A stretch of 64,000 nt of DNA from Enterococcus devriesei (GTDB lineage Bacteria > Bacillota > Bacilli > Lactobacillales > Enterococcaceae): positions 124,001 to 188,000 of the forward strand of contig NZ_JXKM01000001.1 in the NCBI RefSeq assembly GCF_001885905.1, read 5' to 3'. A program made the position numbers and the translations under genes. The notes below the pieces were generated by a model that had not been told where the DNA came from, did no database searches, and saw only the letters and a list, made by a program, of their open reading frames with translations. Of this stretch, positions 1 through 9,381 are shown piece after piece (the stretch's first letter is position 1; the number at the start of each line of letters is the position of its first letter).

Positions 1-58
1 TTGAGTTAATAATGCCATGCTATCTTTACGATGTAAACTAAGAGAAAAGGGTGACACG

Positions 59-2407
59 ATGTTAGAATTAAAAGATATAAAAAAATATTATCATGTGGGC
101 GATACCACCACAAAAGCGTTAGATGGTGTGTCGGTTGCATTTCGCCGACAAGAATTCGTCGCGATACTAGGAGCCAGCGGATCAGGGAAAACAACGATGC
201 TGAATGTAATCGGCGGCTTGGATAATTATGATTCCGGCGATATGATCATTGATGGAACATCAACGAAAACCTTTAAAGACGCCGATTGGGATGCCTATCG
301 TAATAATTCCATCGGTTTTGTTTTCCAAAGCTACAACTTGATCAGTCATTTAGGAATTATCGATAATGTAGAGCTTGGGATGACCCTCAGTGGTGTCTCG
401 AAGGAAGAAAAGCAGCAGCGGGCTGAGGATGCGTTGCGGCGAGTAGGTCTGGCTGATCACATGCATAAGAAACCGAATCAGCTTTCTGGTGGACAAATGC
501 AGCGAGTCGCCATCGCACGAGCATTAGCGAACGATCCAGATATTTTACTTTGTGATGAACCGACCGGTGCTTTGGATACCGAGACTAGTGTTCAAATCAT
601 GAACTTGATCCAAGAATTGTCCAAAGAAAAATTGGTTATCATGGTGACGCATAATCCTGAGCTGGCAAATAAATATGCTGATCGGACCATTCAATTTTCT
701 GATGGACAGATTTTGAATGATTCACACCCTCATATCGAAGGAAAGAAAGGCGAAGAGTTTCAATTAAAACGGACCAAGATGAAATTCATCACTGCCTTGA
801 AGCTTTCCTTCAATAACTTGCGTACCAAAAAAGGGCGGACCTTTTTGACTGCCTTTGCTTCAAGTATTGGGATCATCAGTATCGGAATTGTACTTTCACT
901 GTCCAGTGGTTTTCAAAAGCAAATTGATACGACCCAAGCGGAAACGATGGCGAAGTATCCAATCACGATCTCCAAAACCACGACAGATCAGTCAGCAAAT
1001 CGCAATCAAGCATTAGGCTCAGACAAAGTGAGTGACTCAAATAAAGCTGGCAAAAATGAAATCATCGCGAAGATCAGTGATGAAGATAAAGCTCAACATA
1101 CGAATAAGATCGATCAAAAATATATCGACTACATTAATAATATCGATCCTAAGTTAAGTAATAATATCGGCTATACACGCGTCGTAGGGATGAATCTTTT
1201 ACGTGACGTGGATGGTGATGTGAAACCAGTCAAGTTATCAAATGAAGCACCAGACAGCGGTCCTTCTATGATGAGCGCGATGTCTAGCATGACTGGGATG
1301 GGCGTTTCATCTTTCCCTACGCAGCTAGATGAAAGCTCTGGCAACTTTTTAGAAGACAATTATAAATTGTTAGCTGGGGCTTATCCGAAAGCTGATACTG
1401 ATGTGGTACTAATCGTTGATGCCAACAACAGCACCAATATCAATTCATTAAAAAATCTTGGCTTCGAGCTGAAAGACGGCGAGAAACTGAACTTCGATAA
1501 GATCGTCGGCACACAATTCAAATTGATTAACAACAATGAGTACTATCAAAAATTACCGACAGGGAATTTTATTCCTAAAAATGATTACCAAGCGATGTTT
1601 GATAATGCCAACAACGACACGTTAAAAATATCAGGAATCTTGCGGGTGAAAAGTTCTTCGACTATGAACTTATTAGCGCCAGGGATCGCTTATAGTAATG
1701 AGTTAACGTCTAAAATCGTCAAAGACAATGAAAACTCTGAGATTGTCGCAGCACAAAAAGACGCGGACACGAATGTAATGACCAACGAAAAATTGGACGA
1801 TGCAACCAAAGAGAGTACTTTGGCCTACTTAGGCGGCGACAGCATCCCAAGCAGCATTATGATCTATCCAAATAATTACAAAGACAAAGAACAAATTTTA
1901 AGCTATTTGGATGATTACAACAAAGGCAAATCAAAAGAAGACAAGATCATTTATACTGACTTGGCAGGCACAATGACTGAATTGACTGGCGGCTTAATGG
2001 ACGCCATTACTTACGTTCTAGTTGCCTTCGCCGGAATCTCATTAGTGACCAGCATGATTATGATTGGGATCATCACTTATACTTCTGTCATTGAACGGAC
2101 CAAAGAAATTGGTGTCTTGAAAGCGCTGGGAGCACGGAAGAAAGATATTACCCGAGTATTTGACGCAGAAACTTGTATTTTAGGTGTCGCTTCAGGAACT
2201 TTAGGTGTCTTGATCGCCTATCTTGCGACTTTCCCAATCAACGCGATTCTTTATAATATGACCGAACTTAAAGACGTGGCACAATTAAATCCAGTCCACG
2301 GAGTTATTTTGATCATCGTTTCGACTGTATTGACCATGATCGGCGGACACATTCCAGCCAAAATGGCGGCTAAAAAAGATGCGGCTATCGCCTTGCGAGC
2401 AGAATAA
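59..2407 (+). CDS. ABC transporter, fused ATPase and FtsX/MacB-type permease
   Basis: The protein (782 aa) joins an ABC ATPase to a permease. The ATPase half shows Walker A GASGSGKT at about residues 38-45, the signature LSGGQMQR near 142 and Walker B ending in CDEPTGALD near 165. After residue 245 comes a first membrane helix, then a large polar, presumably extracellular, domain (about 290-650) and three C-terminal helices, which is the MacB/FtsX permease plan. The ATG at 59 follows AGAAAAGGG; an in-frame ATG 42 bases upstream lacks such a site. This class usually exports peptides or confers antimicrobial-peptide resistance; the substrate here is unknown. It ends at a strong terminator shared with the convergent gene. 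Confidence 0.88.
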   Translation: MLELKDIKKYYHVGDTTTKALDGVSVAFRRQEFVAILGASGSGKTTMLNVIGGLDNYDSGDMIIDGTSTKTFKDADWDAYRNNSIGFVFQSYNLISHLGIIDNVELGMTLSGVSKEEKQQRAEDALRRVGLADHMHKKPNQLSGGQMQRVAIARALANDPDILLCDEPTGALDTETSVQIMNLIQELSKEKLVIMVTHNPELANKYADRTIQFSDGQILNDSHPHIEGKKGEEFQLKRTKMKFITALKLSFNNLRTKKGRTFLTAFASSIGIISIGIVLSLSSGFQKQIDTTQAETMAKYPITISKTTTDQSANRNQALGSDKVSDSNKAGKNEIIAKISDEDKAQHTNKIDQKYIDYINNIDPKLSNNIGYTRVVGMNLLRDVDGDVKPVKLSNEAPDSGPSMMSAMSSMTGMGVSSFPTQLDESSGNFLEDNYKLLAGAYPKADTDVVLIVDANNSTNINSLKNLGFELKDGEKLNFDKIVGTQFKLINNNEYYQKLPTGNFIPKNDYQAMFDNANNDTLKISGILRVKSSSTMNLLAPGIAYSNELTSKIVKDNENSEIVAAQKDADTNVMTNEKLDDATKESTLAYLGGDSIPSSIMIYPNNYKDKEQILSYLDDYNKGKSKEDKIIYTDLAGTMTELTGGLMDAITYVLVAFAGISLVTSMIMIGIITYTSVIERTKEIGVLKALGARKKDITRVFDAETCILGVASGTLGVLIAYLATFPINAILYNMTELKDVAQLNPVHGVILIIVSTVLTMIGGHIPAKMAAKKDAAIALRAE

Positions 2408-2424
2408 TTTATCGATCAAATAAA

Positions 2425-2464
2425 AAATAGGGAGTGCGGCCGCTACAGGTCGCACTCCCTATTT
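2425..2464. terminator. Bidirectional terminator
   Basis: A 14-bp stem (AAATAGGGAGTGCG and its complement) with a 12-base loop lies between two convergent genes. A-rich and T-rich flanks let it work in both directions. Confidence 0.85.
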
Positions 2465-2480
2465 GGTTAGTCTCAGTAAA

Positions 2481-3674
2481 TCAATGTAAAGAAATAAAAT
2501 TCGCTACGGACAAGAGAACTCCAAGCACGGCGATCACTCCGCAAACAATTAAATGAACCCGTTTGTTCATTAACGCCACTGCGATGAATTCCCGTAAAAA
2601 CGCATTGGGCCAATAATAGCGGGCAGTTTTTGAACCGATTCCGTCAATTTTTAACCCCGCTTGGGAGGCATACATCCCAGCTCGAAAAATATGATAATTA
2701 TTTGATGCAAAAATTGCGTGGTAGCCAGAAGGATTTTCCCGGTCCATGATTTCTTTGCTGAATTTCATATTTTCTAAAGTATTTGTAGATTGAGCTTCTA
2801 ACAAGATATCTTCGGTGGGAATCCCTTGTTCGATAGCGTATTCTTGCATTGCAACGGCTTCGGGAACTTTTTCATCAGGACCTTGTCCACCAGACATCAA
2901 TAGTTTAGGAGCCGACAAAGTTTCTTCTAGCTGTTGGTGATAAAATTGAATTCCACGATCGATCCGCTGCGCTAAAAGCGGTGTTACTTTGCGGCCATCA
3001 ATCAAACCGGCACCAAGAATAATAATAAAGTCTTGATCTTCTTTCGGTTGATTAAATTGATAGATCATTGAGATGGATAGAAAATTCCAAAAAATGACGA
3101 AAAAATAAAAAGCAATCAAGGTTGGAATAGACAAGAGTGGGACAGTCCACTCAGGCAGTAGTTGAGTGCCATAAGATTGGACAATGATCAACGCGATAAT
3201 CGCCAAAGCCAAAATCAGCGTTAATAAATTTGGCAGTCGGCGCGATTCATGACGCAAAACGATAAAGCTGTTTCCGATTAAAAAAATGATCGCGGCATAA
3301 ATACCAAAAAATAAACTGAATAAGAACAACAGTCCTAAAATACCTAAGATCCCCGCCGAGATCAAGGAGCCTGCTGAAAGTGTCACGATAACTAAATAGC
3401 TCATAAAGCTAACTATAAAAAGATTGAATAGCCAGCCATTTCTCAAGCGACACTTGTCCTTGAAATAAAAATAATAAAATAAGAAAAAGAAAAATAGCGG
3501 AATTAAAATAAAAAACGTTTTCTCGCGTATTTCGATAAAGCAAAAATATAAGATTAGAAAAATGCCCGTCCAAATCAACACACGTCTGAATTTTTTTTGC
3601 TTAAATCGAACGAGTAAAAAAATAAATCCAATCAAATAGATTGCCAACGAAAATAAATCTCGTTGTAGTTGCAT
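2481..3674 (-). CDS. YdcF/SanA-like DUF218 membrane protein
   Basis: The protein (397 aa) has about eight hydrophobic helices in its first 230 residues, followed by a soluble DUF218 (YdcF/ElyC/SanA) domain. That domain begins with IIILGAGLIDGRKVTPLLAQR and contains the typical MSGGQG and the late AQSTNTLENM segment. The family is linked to envelope maintenance and vancomycin sensitivity in other bacteria, without a settled reaction. I chose the ATG at 3674 because AGAAAGGTG lies just upstream; a further in-frame upstream ATG overlaps the promoter. Transcription is monocistronic and converges with the ABC gene. Confidence 0.8.
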   Translation of the reverse strand: MQLQRDLFSLAIYLIGFIFLLVRFKQKKFRRVLIWTGIFLILYFCFIEIREKTFFILIPLFFFFLFYYFYFKDKCRLRNGWLFNLFIVSFMSYLVIVTLSAGSLISAGILGILGLLFLFSLFFGIYAAIIFLIGNSFIVLRHESRRLPNLLTLILALAIIALIIVQSYGTQLLPEWTVPLLSIPTLIAFYFFVIFWNFLSISMIYQFNQPKEDQDFIIILGAGLIDGRKVTPLLAQRIDRGIQFYHQQLEETLSAPKLLMSGGQGPDEKVPEAVAMQEYAIEQGIPTEDILLEAQSTNTLENMKFSKEIMDRENPSGYHAIFASNNYHIFRAGMYASQAGLKIDGIGSKTARYYWPNAFLREFIAVALMNKRVHLIVCGVIAVLGVLLSVANFISLH

Positions 3675-3695
3675 TTCACCACACCTTTCTAGCAT

Positions 3696-3704
3696 AGTAT
3701 AGCA
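3696..3704 (-). promoter_or_regulatory. Extended -10 promoter of the DUF218 gene
   Basis: On the minus strand TGCTATACT is an extended -10 (TGn plus TATACT), placed about 20 bases before the start codon. No convincing -35 is present. Confidence 0.45.
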
Positions 3705-3739
3705 AAAAAATAGAACAATGCGCACTCAAGAAGGAATAG

Positions 3740-3768
3740 TTGGTTTTCTTTCGGAAGATTAGTAAAAT
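3740..3768 (+). promoter_or_regulatory. Promoter of the GyrI-like gene
   Basis: TTGGTT and TAAAAT are separated by 17 bases. The predicted leader is about 70 bases long. Confidence 0.5.
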
Positions 3769-3845
3769 GAATAAAAGAATGACATGAAGTAAATAGGAGC
3801 AACAGTAGTTTTGGCTGAAAATAAGTTTACATTAGGAGGACAGAA

Positions 3846-4331
3846 ATGGAAATTAAGGGAGTAGACCGAGTTGATTTGCCGCCATTAGTTGTAATTGGTA
3901 AAGAAGGCCGCGGCTTAGCTGAAGAAGGGTCATCATGGGTGCCATTATTATGGGATCAAATGAATACTCATTTTGAAGAAATTGTCGGACTTTTAGCTGG
4001 ACAAGAAATGGAGGACTTACACCTGTGGGGCTTAATGAGTGATGGTGCCCATTGGTTAGAGCCATGGCAGGAGGAAGGCCGTTATCTTGCCGGTGTACAA
4101 GTGCCGAAGGATGCGGAAACACCCGCAGGTTGGTCGCGCTGGGAATTGCCGGCGATGAGCTATTTGACCCTCAAGGCTAGTGCTGAAAAAATCGAAGATG
4201 CCACGAATTTGATGCTGGGAGAAATATTTCCGTTAGAAAAGCTTGAGCTTGCCGGCGCGATTCAAGAGCATTATTTGCCGCATTTTGCTGAAGGCGAAGT
4301 TGAATTATATTTTCCCTTTAAAACGCAATAA
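3846..4331 (+). CDS. GyrI-like / AraC effector-binding domain protein
   Basis: This small cytoplasmic protein (161 aa) is one stand-alone ligand-binding domain of the GyrI/AraC effector-binding type, with the aromatic-rich core HLWGLMSDGAHWLEPW at about 59-74 and a late YLPHFAEGEVELYFPF strand typical of the fold. There is no DNA-binding domain. Such solitary domains can bind hydrophobic drugs or act as small-molecule hydrolases; the ligand cannot be read from sequence. The ATG follows TAGGAGG. The gene is monocistronic with its own terminator. A second GyrI-like gene lies at 60187. Confidence 0.7.
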   Translation: MEIKGVDRVDLPPLVVIGKEGRGLAEEGSSWVPLLWDQMNTHFEEIVGLLAGQEMEDLHLWGLMSDGAHWLEPWQEEGRYLAGVQVPKDAETPAGWSRWELPAMSYLTLKASAEKIEDATNLMLGEIFPLEKLELAGAIQEHYLPHFAEGEVELYFPFKTQ

Positions 4332-4374
4332 AAAACTTTCGACCTATGAATTTGATTAGGTCGAAAGTTTTTTG
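4330..4374. terminator. Bidirectional terminator
   Basis: A 15-bp perfect stem (AAAAACTTTCGACCT) with a 12-base loop ends in a T run. It serves this gene and the convergent dacA, whose stop codon it abuts. Confidence 0.88.
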
Positions 4375-4376
4375 TT

Positions 4377-5672
4377 TTAAGCAAATAGATTCGTGATTCT
4401 TTTCCAGATAAGTTCAAAGACGTTGGATTTTTCTACCGCTGTTTTTGTTAGCAGATCGGTCGTCGCACCTTCATCTTTTTGCAGATAGCCTAAGTTGTCT
4501 TGCGCTAGCTGGACACTGACGGTTCCGATTTTTTCGTTTTTATGAACCGGTGCGATAATGGCGCTATCGTCTAAAAGAGAATGATCTAAGTTCGTTTTGA
4601 TTGTCAGATTTTTGATATCCATATCGTTACGGACCCATAATTTTACCGGAGCACCTAAGACTAAAGGCACATTCTCTTCTCTGCCATCGGTAACTTTCAA
4701 TGTTTTTTGTCCGCTAGGTGGTTCTTGACCAGCAGCAGTAACCTCTTGCTGACTCCAATTCGTCAAGCAGTAGTCCATTAATTTGTTGGTCTCAACAAAT
4801 CTAGCTGAGCTGTTATTTGGTTCATCCAAGGCGTTCAAAATGACCGTAATCACTCGGCGTCCATCTTTTTGAATCGTTCCCACAAAACAAGCACCGGCTA
4901 AATCGGTTGTCCCTGTCTTTAATCCGTCTACGCCGTCTTTGTGATCACTGCCGTCAAGCACCATCAAATTCCAGCTTTCCATCTCTTCTGGATGGGTCGT
5001 GTTTGGAGCGAAAACTTTTTTCGCAATTTTTGATGTTTCTAAAACCTCGGGAAAATCTTTAATCAGATGCTGAGCGACAATCGCCACATCTCTGGCAGAC
5101 ATTAGGTTCTCATCGTTTTCTTGTGTGTCAGGATAACGATGTGCGCCAAGGTAAACATTGCTTAAACCAGAGGCATTAATGATAGTAGCATCAGTGATGC
5201 CCCATTGTTTGACTTGTTCCCGCATTTGATCGACGAAGGTATGTTCATTGCCAGCGACTAATTCAGCTAGAGCAACGGCCGCCGCGTTGGCAGATTGAAT
5301 GATCATGGCTTCAAAAAGGTCTTTAACTGTATATTTTTGATCCCGAACTAAAGTAACGTTTGATAATTCGGGGGTGGTGCTGAGCTGTTCCGCATATTCG
5401 GATATCGGCACTTCTTGATCCCACGAAATTTTTTGCTGTTTGATCGCGTCTAAAACAAGATATGCCGTAATTGTTTTAGTAATTGAAGCGATCCCTTTTG
5501 GTGTGTCACCATCTTGATTGAAAAAAACTTTTCCTGAGTCTGCGTCGATTGCAAAACCGGCATTAGCGTTGACGGAAAAATCGTCTGCTGCTCGAGCGGT
5601 GATCCCTACAAGCGATTGGCAGAAAAGAATTAAGACAACCAAAATGAGGGGGAATTTTTTCTTTTTATGCAT
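4377..5672 (-). CDS. dacA: D-alanyl-D-alanine carboxypeptidase (PBP5/DacA family)
   Basis: The protein (431 aa) is a low-molecular-weight penicillin-binding protein that removes the terminal D-Ala from peptidoglycan pentapeptides. It has a signal peptide (KKKK then a hydrophobic run, cleavage near ARA-A at 28). The catalytic motifs are present: SITK with the nucleophile at Ser63, SAN around 127 and KTGTTD around 252. A C-terminal PBP5_C beta domain and an amphipathic end (LIWKRITNLFA) suggest peripheral anchoring on the outer membrane face. The start follows AGGAGAT. It is transcribed alone. Confidence 0.95.
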   Translation of the reverse strand: MHKKKKFPLILVVLILFCQSLVGITARAADDFSVNANAGFAIDADSGKVFFNQDGDTPKGIASITKTITAYLVLDAIKQQKISWDQEVPISEYAEQLSTTPELSNVTLVRDQKYTVKDLFEAMIIQSANAAAVALAELVAGNEHTFVDQMREQVKQWGITDATIINASGLSNVYLGAHRYPDTQENDENLMSARDVAIVAQHLIKDFPEVLETSKIAKKVFAPNTTHPEEMESWNLMVLDGSDHKDGVDGLKTGTTDLAGACFVGTIQKDGRRVITVILNALDEPNNSSARFVETNKLMDYCLTNWSQQEVTAAGQEPPSGQKTLKVTDGREENVPLVLGAPVKLWVRNDMDIKNLTIKTNLDHSLLDDSAIIAPVHKNEKIGTVSVQLAQDNLGYLQKDEGATTDLLTKTAVEKSNVFELIWKRITNLFA

Positions 5673-5746
5673 TGATAATCTCCTTTATTTCTCTTAACCC
5701 TAAAAGTTTAGCAAAATCATTAGGTGAATACAAGAAAATACGCGAA

Positions 5747-5786
5747 AACACCGAAGATTCCATTAATTTTGGCTGTCCTCGGTGTT
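5747..5786 (-). terminator. Probable terminator of the TPM operon
   Basis: An 8-bp stem AACACCGA/TCGGTGTT with a long loop, followed on the minus strand by TTTTC, lies just after the TPM gene. The T run is weak. Confidence 0.5.
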
Positions 5787-5814
5787 CCTTATTAGCATGT
5801 ATTCTTTTTGTTGG

Positions 5815-6609
5815 TTAAAAACTTCTTCCTCCACCGCCGAAAGTTCCACCACCACTGGAGTGAGTTGAGCTTCCGCCGCCTCCGCCACCATTGTTATTGG
5901 AGGCTTTTGGAATGCGCCGCGTGGTGACAAACGAATTCACTAATTGATCTTGTCGTTCAGTTAAATCCAATTGCGCATTTTGGCGATAGGGATATTTGTA
6001 GGTCCCTATTTTTAATTGATAGCGCAGGCGTACTGAAACAAAAAAGCCAATTGCCGCTATCGCTGCAACGAGTACCCCAATCGCAAGTTCAAGCGGTGTG
6101 ATGGATTTATAGTAGGTGACTTTGCCGGTGTTTTCATCAATGCGATAAGAACCGCCGGGCACTCCGTTATCGACGAAACTTTTGATATTGGTCAGATAGG
6201 CCGTGCTAGCTTGATAATAATCGCTGTTTTTCATGGCCTCCGTGACATCATCCAGTAGCTGATCACGGCGTTTGTCGGTCACAAAATCGATCATATTGCC
6301 GGAGGTCGATAAATAAATTTCACGTTGATTCATATCCAACAGTAACAAAGCCCCGTTATGATCGTTGCCAATCCGATCCCTCAGTTGATCGTCGGCAAAT
6401 TTTCGTGGTTCTTCAGTGTTGCTATTGGTTGTTAGAATGAATACTTCACCTTTGATCTTTTCATTGATCGCGTCAGCGCGCTCAGCTAATTCGGTTCGTT
6501 CTTCCGGTGAAAGTAGGTTGGCCTGGTCATCGATAGTATTTGCTGCCGCTAAGACTTTCAAGGGACTAAGCAATACGAAGAAACCAAGTAAGAACAGTAT
6601 TTTTTTCAT
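5815..6609 (-). CDS. TPM-domain membrane protein (YgcG/YdjH-like)
   Basis: The protein (264 aa) has a signal peptide (1-22), an extracytoplasmic TPM domain (about 25-150, beginning NTIDDQANLLSPEE), a single membrane helix around 172-195 and a glycine-rich tail ending GGGGRSF, as in E. coli YgcG. TPM domains occur in photosystem-repair and membrane-stress proteins, and their reaction is unclear. It is the last gene of a three-gene operon; its ATG overlaps the end of the zinc-ribbon gene by 4 bases, which points to translational coupling. Order and content match B. subtilis ydjH. Confidence 0.85.
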   Translation of the reverse strand: MKKILFLLGFFVLLSPLKVLAAANTIDDQANLLSPEERTELAERADAINEKIKGEVFILTTNSNTEEPRKFADDQLRDRIGNDHNGALLLLDMNQREIYLSTSGNMIDFVTDKRRDQLLDDVTEAMKNSDYYQASTAYLTNIKSFVDNGVPGGSYRIDENTGKVTYYKSITPLELAIGVLVAAIAAIGFFVSVRLRYQLKIGTYKYPYRQNAQLDLTERQDQLVNSFVTTRRIPKASNNNGGGGGGSSTHSSGGGTFGGGGRSF

Positions 6610-7676
6610 AGAAAATACCCCACAATCATCGCAAGCGCCATAACGGCCGCAAAAATTCCGCCGGAGAAGAGTCCTAAGCGTTTATAACTAATCGGCAACA
6701 CTCCGCTGACTTTTCCTGATTGGCCGTTCATCGCGTAATAGTATGTTTTGTCCGAATTGTCTTGATAAGTTACCAACCAAACAGGTAAGAGCATATAATG
6801 ATTGTCCTGTTTTTGCACCTGAGTCGATTGATTGCCCGGCGTGAAGGTTGTGTAACCGGAAATCGTGTCTTGCAATAAGTCTTTCGTGTATTCATCTAAT
6901 TCGTGGTCGATCTGCTGCGCTAAATCTTTGATTTCGATATCGCGCTTCTCTGCTTGGAAACCAGCTAAATATTCCGTATGAAAATCCACCGCTTGATCAA
7001 TGGAAAAAGGTTGGACACCTTCCACCATTTTTTGTTGGATATTTTTCGTCAGGGCATTTTTGGTCAAGTGTTTGATAGAAGCTTTTCCTTTACGAAAAAT
7101 TTGATAGACTTTAGTTTCCGTATATTCCAATTCGCCAACGACCCAGACTCTTAATGCCGTTCCTTTACCGGCTAAGCTGCCGACTGTTTCAGCGTCCACT
7201 ACCCAATAAGGAAAATAGACACCAGTCATTTTTTCAATCTGAGCTTCATTGAAAAAATCTTTTGGAACAAAACGCTTTTTACGTGCCCAACTCAAAAAAT
7301 CAGCCACTGCTTTTTCGCGATCAATGGTAAAAGGCAAGACCTTGTTAGGTAAAAATTCGCCGGTCAGCCGTCCAGATAACACGACGGGGTTGTGGCAAAA
7401 ATAACAATAGGTTGCGGCAGTCGTATGATCCGTGACGATTTGAGCGCCGCAACTGGGGCAGAGAAACAAATCCATCTCGCCGGAAGCCGTGTCTGTTGGG
7501 CTCGCAGTAGCCGTCGCATCATCTTTAGTCACCGCTTGTTCTGTAGCTTCAAATTTTTCGATGTCTTCCACGGTAAAAATACTTAAGCAATAATCGCAGT
7601 GGAATTTTTGATCACTTGGATTAAACGTCAAAGGTCCACCACAGTTGGGGCAATGATGAGTTACTACATCTGCCAT
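6606..7676 (-). CDS. Zinc-ribbon (TFIIB-type) membrane protein, YdjG-like
   Basis: The protein (356 aa) begins with two zinc ribbons: CPNCGG...CDYC at about 9-31 and CPSCGAQ...CYFC around 73-94. A long soluble domain of unknown fold follows, then one C-terminal membrane helix (last 22 residues), so the ribbons face the cytoplasm. It resembles B. subtilis YdjG, a membrane partner in the PspA/ydjFGHI envelope-stress group. It is translated upstream of the TPM gene with a 4-base overlap. The ribosome site TAGGAGG lies at the edge of a structured repeat unit between this gene and the SPFH gene. Confidence 0.8.
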   Translation of the reverse strand: MADVVTHHCPNCGGPLTFNPSDQKFHCDYCLSIFTVEDIEKFEATEQAVTKDDATATASPTDTASGEMDLFLCPSCGAQIVTDHTTAATYCYFCHNPVVLSGRLTGEFLPNKVLPFTIDREKAVADFLSWARKKRFVPKDFFNEAQIEKMTGVYFPYWVVDAETVGSLAGKGTALRVWVVGELEYTETKVYQIFRKGKASIKHLTKNALTKNIQQKMVEGVQPFSIDQAVDFHTEYLAGFQAEKRDIEIKDLAQQIDHELDEYTKDLLQDTISGYTTFTPGNQSTQVQKQDNHYMLLPVWLVTYQDNSDKTYYYAMNGQSGKVSGVLPISYKRLGLFSGGIFAAVMALAMIVGYFL

Positions 7677-7685
7677 CGCAGGTCC

Positions 7686-7839
7686 TCCTAATTCGTATAA
7701 ATGAATTCATTTTTCAAAAAGCGAAAAATGAGTTTGGTTCTCAACACGTATATCATTCCGCTAAAGTATTTTTCAGTTTTTAGATTAAATACCAGATTTC
7801 ATCTTTTTACTAATAGATACTGTGAAAAGCGGAACTGAC
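7686..7839. repeat. Structured repeat family A, unit 1
   Basis: This unit starts with TCCTAATTCGTATAAATGAA and holds a first hairpin at 7704-7734 (AATTCATTTTTC with its near-complement around AAAAAGC). A second, wider pair of arms follows: TTCCGCTAAAG... and ...AAAAGCGGAA, enclosing about 60 bases. It lies inside the transcript of the SPFH operon. The next unit follows directly. Confidence 0.7.
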
Positions 7840-7840
7840 A

Positions 7841-7955
7841 TCCTAATTCGTATTAATGAACTCATCTTTCAAAAAGCGAAAGATGAGTTTGATTCAAGTC
7901 GTATACCATTCTACTAATCTTGCTAAAGTAAGATTAGTAGAACTGGCATACTGCA
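7841..7955. repeat. Structured repeat family A, unit 2
   Basis: This unit repeats the start of unit 1. Hairpin 1 is at 7859-7889 (AACTCATCTTTC, loop AAAAAGC). Hairpin 2 is at 7909-7942, a perfect 13-bp stem around the loop GCTAAAGT. TCCTAATT recurs at 7686, 7841 and 7956 and so delimits the two units. The unit ends 10 bases from the SPFH stop codon. Confidence 0.75.
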
Positions 7956-7964
7956 TCCTAATTA

Positions 7965-9200
7965 TTACTCTAGTGGGATTCCTTTAAAAGGTTTGCCGCA
8001 GTGAGGACAGAATTTTGGAACGCCATTACTTAAATCGACGACTTCACCACATTCGCTGCATTTCATTTGAATTTTTGCGCCTGTTGCAGGAGCGGGTTTT
8101 GGTTCGCCGCAATTACTACAGAATTTACCGGTATTTTCCGTGCCGCATTTTGGGCAAGTCCAATGGTCATCTGCTGATTTTTGCTGTGCTTGTTGATTTT
8201 GCTGAATCTGTTGGTTATTACTTTGCGAAGCTTGGTTCAAAAAGTCTCCGCCAGCATTCATGCCCATTCCCATACCGAAGAAACCAGTCGTTGCTCCTGC
8301 GTCGTTTTTACCAGCCGCTTCCATGCCGCGAGCGACAGAGCCTTGTACATAGCCTTCTCGAACGCTTGGATCACCTAGCATTGCGCCTTCGTTGCGCATA
8401 TTGATTAACTTGGTTGAGTCGTCCGTGTAAGAGATGCTGGCAACGGCTACTGAAACAATTTCCATCCCACGTAGTTCTCTCCAGCTATCATCCAACGCAT
8501 CCGCCAAGTATTTACTTAGCTCTAAGCTTTTTGATGGTACGTAAGAAATCCGTTGGCCATCGGCTGACATTTGATTGATAGAAGCTTGTAAGCCAGTCAA
8601 AAATTCTTGCAAGTATTGTTCATTGATGTCGTTGATATCTACTTGATCCATATTCCGAGGAATCGCGTTGGCGAAAAATAGAATCGGATCGGTAATTTTA
8701 ATTGAATACGTTCCATGTGCCCGCAAGAATAACTCCGCGTTATAAAAGTTATCGAAATAATTCAACGGAGTGCTGGTGCCAAATTTGATCCCTTTGATCT
8801 CTTGTAAATTAATATAGAAGACTTGTTGTTTTTGCGGAGTGACACCGCCAAATTTGAAACGGCTGAAGGTTTCGGCCACGGCATCTTTTAATGAGCCGTT
8901 GAACATTGAAGGCGCAGAATTATTTTCTACGGTGTAATAGCCTTCTTCAGCGGTGTAGTCAATAATTTTTCCGCCGTCTACTAGGAGCATCATCATATTT
9001 GGATAGACATGGATCACAGAGCCGTCAGTGATGACATCCTGAGTCCCTTTTTTATTGCTGCCACGTTTATCATCTTTACGTACGGCAACACCTTTTGACA
9101 TGACAGTTGTCTGTCCCATGTCGGCAGGTTCAATGACCTCTAGCCATTGATCTGCCATTCCGCCGCCGATACTGCTAGTCGCTGCTTTAAATAGTCCCAT
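7965..9200 (-). CDS. SPFH-domain protein with C-terminal zinc ribbons (YdjI-like)
   Basis: The protein (411 aa) carries an SPFH/virion-core domain over about residues 20-290. A Gly/Met/Gln-rich linker follows (FFGMGMGMNAGG, then a Q/N-rich run), then two four-cysteine ribbons: CPKCGTENTGKFCSNCGEP and CSECGE...CPHCGKP. SPFH proteins oligomerise on membranes and organise microdomains. B. subtilis YdjI works with YdjG and YdjH in recruiting PspA; no pspA gene lies in this window. The ATG at 9200 follows ATGGAGGG; an upstream in-frame start would run through the promoter. It is the first gene of the operon. Confidence 0.85.
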   Translation of the reverse strand: MGLFKAATSSIGGGMADQWLEVIEPADMGQTTVMSKGVAVRKDDKRGSNKKGTQDVITDGSVIHVYPNMMMLLVDGGKIIDYTAEEGYYTVENNSAPSMFNGSLKDAVAETFSRFKFGGVTPQKQQVFYINLQEIKGIKFGTSTPLNYFDNFYNAELFLRAHGTYSIKITDPILFFANAIPRNMDQVDINDINEQYLQEFLTGLQASINQMSADGQRISYVPSKSLELSKYLADALDDSWRELRGMEIVSVAVASISYTDDSTKLINMRNEGAMLGDPSVREGYVQGSVARGMEAAGKNDAGATTGFFGMGMGMNAGGDFLNQASQSNNQQIQQNQQAQQKSADDHWTCPKCGTENTGKFCSNCGEPKPAPATGAKIQMKCSECGEVVDLSNGVPKFCPHCGKPFKGIPLE

Positions 9201-9228
9201 CAAAATCCCTCCATAAAACGTTTTTTCT

Positions 9229-9237
9229 ATTATACCA
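9229..9237 (-). promoter_or_regulatory. Extended -10 promoter of the SPFH operon
   Basis: TGGTATAAT on the minus strand is a perfect extended -10, 29 bases before the SPFH start. No clear -35 is seen. Confidence 0.5.
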
Positions 9238-9331
9238 TAGGCTTTTTTTGAAATAGAAAGGAAGTCCTCCGACAAATTAAAAGACCCTAAACAATTGCTG
9301 GATAAAATTGGTTTTTATAGTTTTTTTGTCT

Positions 9332-9362
9332 AAAATCACGTATAATAAAAAGCAGTGATTTT
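9332..9362 (+). promoter_or_regulatory. dnaX -10 inside an inverted repeat
   Basis: AAAATCAC and GTGATTTT form an 8-bp inverted repeat that brackets the -10 hexamer TATAAT at 9341-9346. The arrangement could be an operator or an early hairpin in the transcript. The -35 is poor. Confidence 0.4.
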
Positions 9363-9381
9363 GTAAGAAAAGAGGAAAATT

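Noticed and set aside
8015-8404. Long plus-strand ORF opposite the SPFH gene
   Set aside because: It is a shadow of the strongly supported minus-strand gene, with no ribosome site or family resemblance.
9242-9381. SRP RNA (scRNA) gene upstream of dnaX, as in B. subtilis
   Set aside because: The region is AT-rich and lacks the conserved SRP Alu/S-domain motif (GGTCCGGAAGGAAGCAG-like); it is too short after the SPFH promoter.
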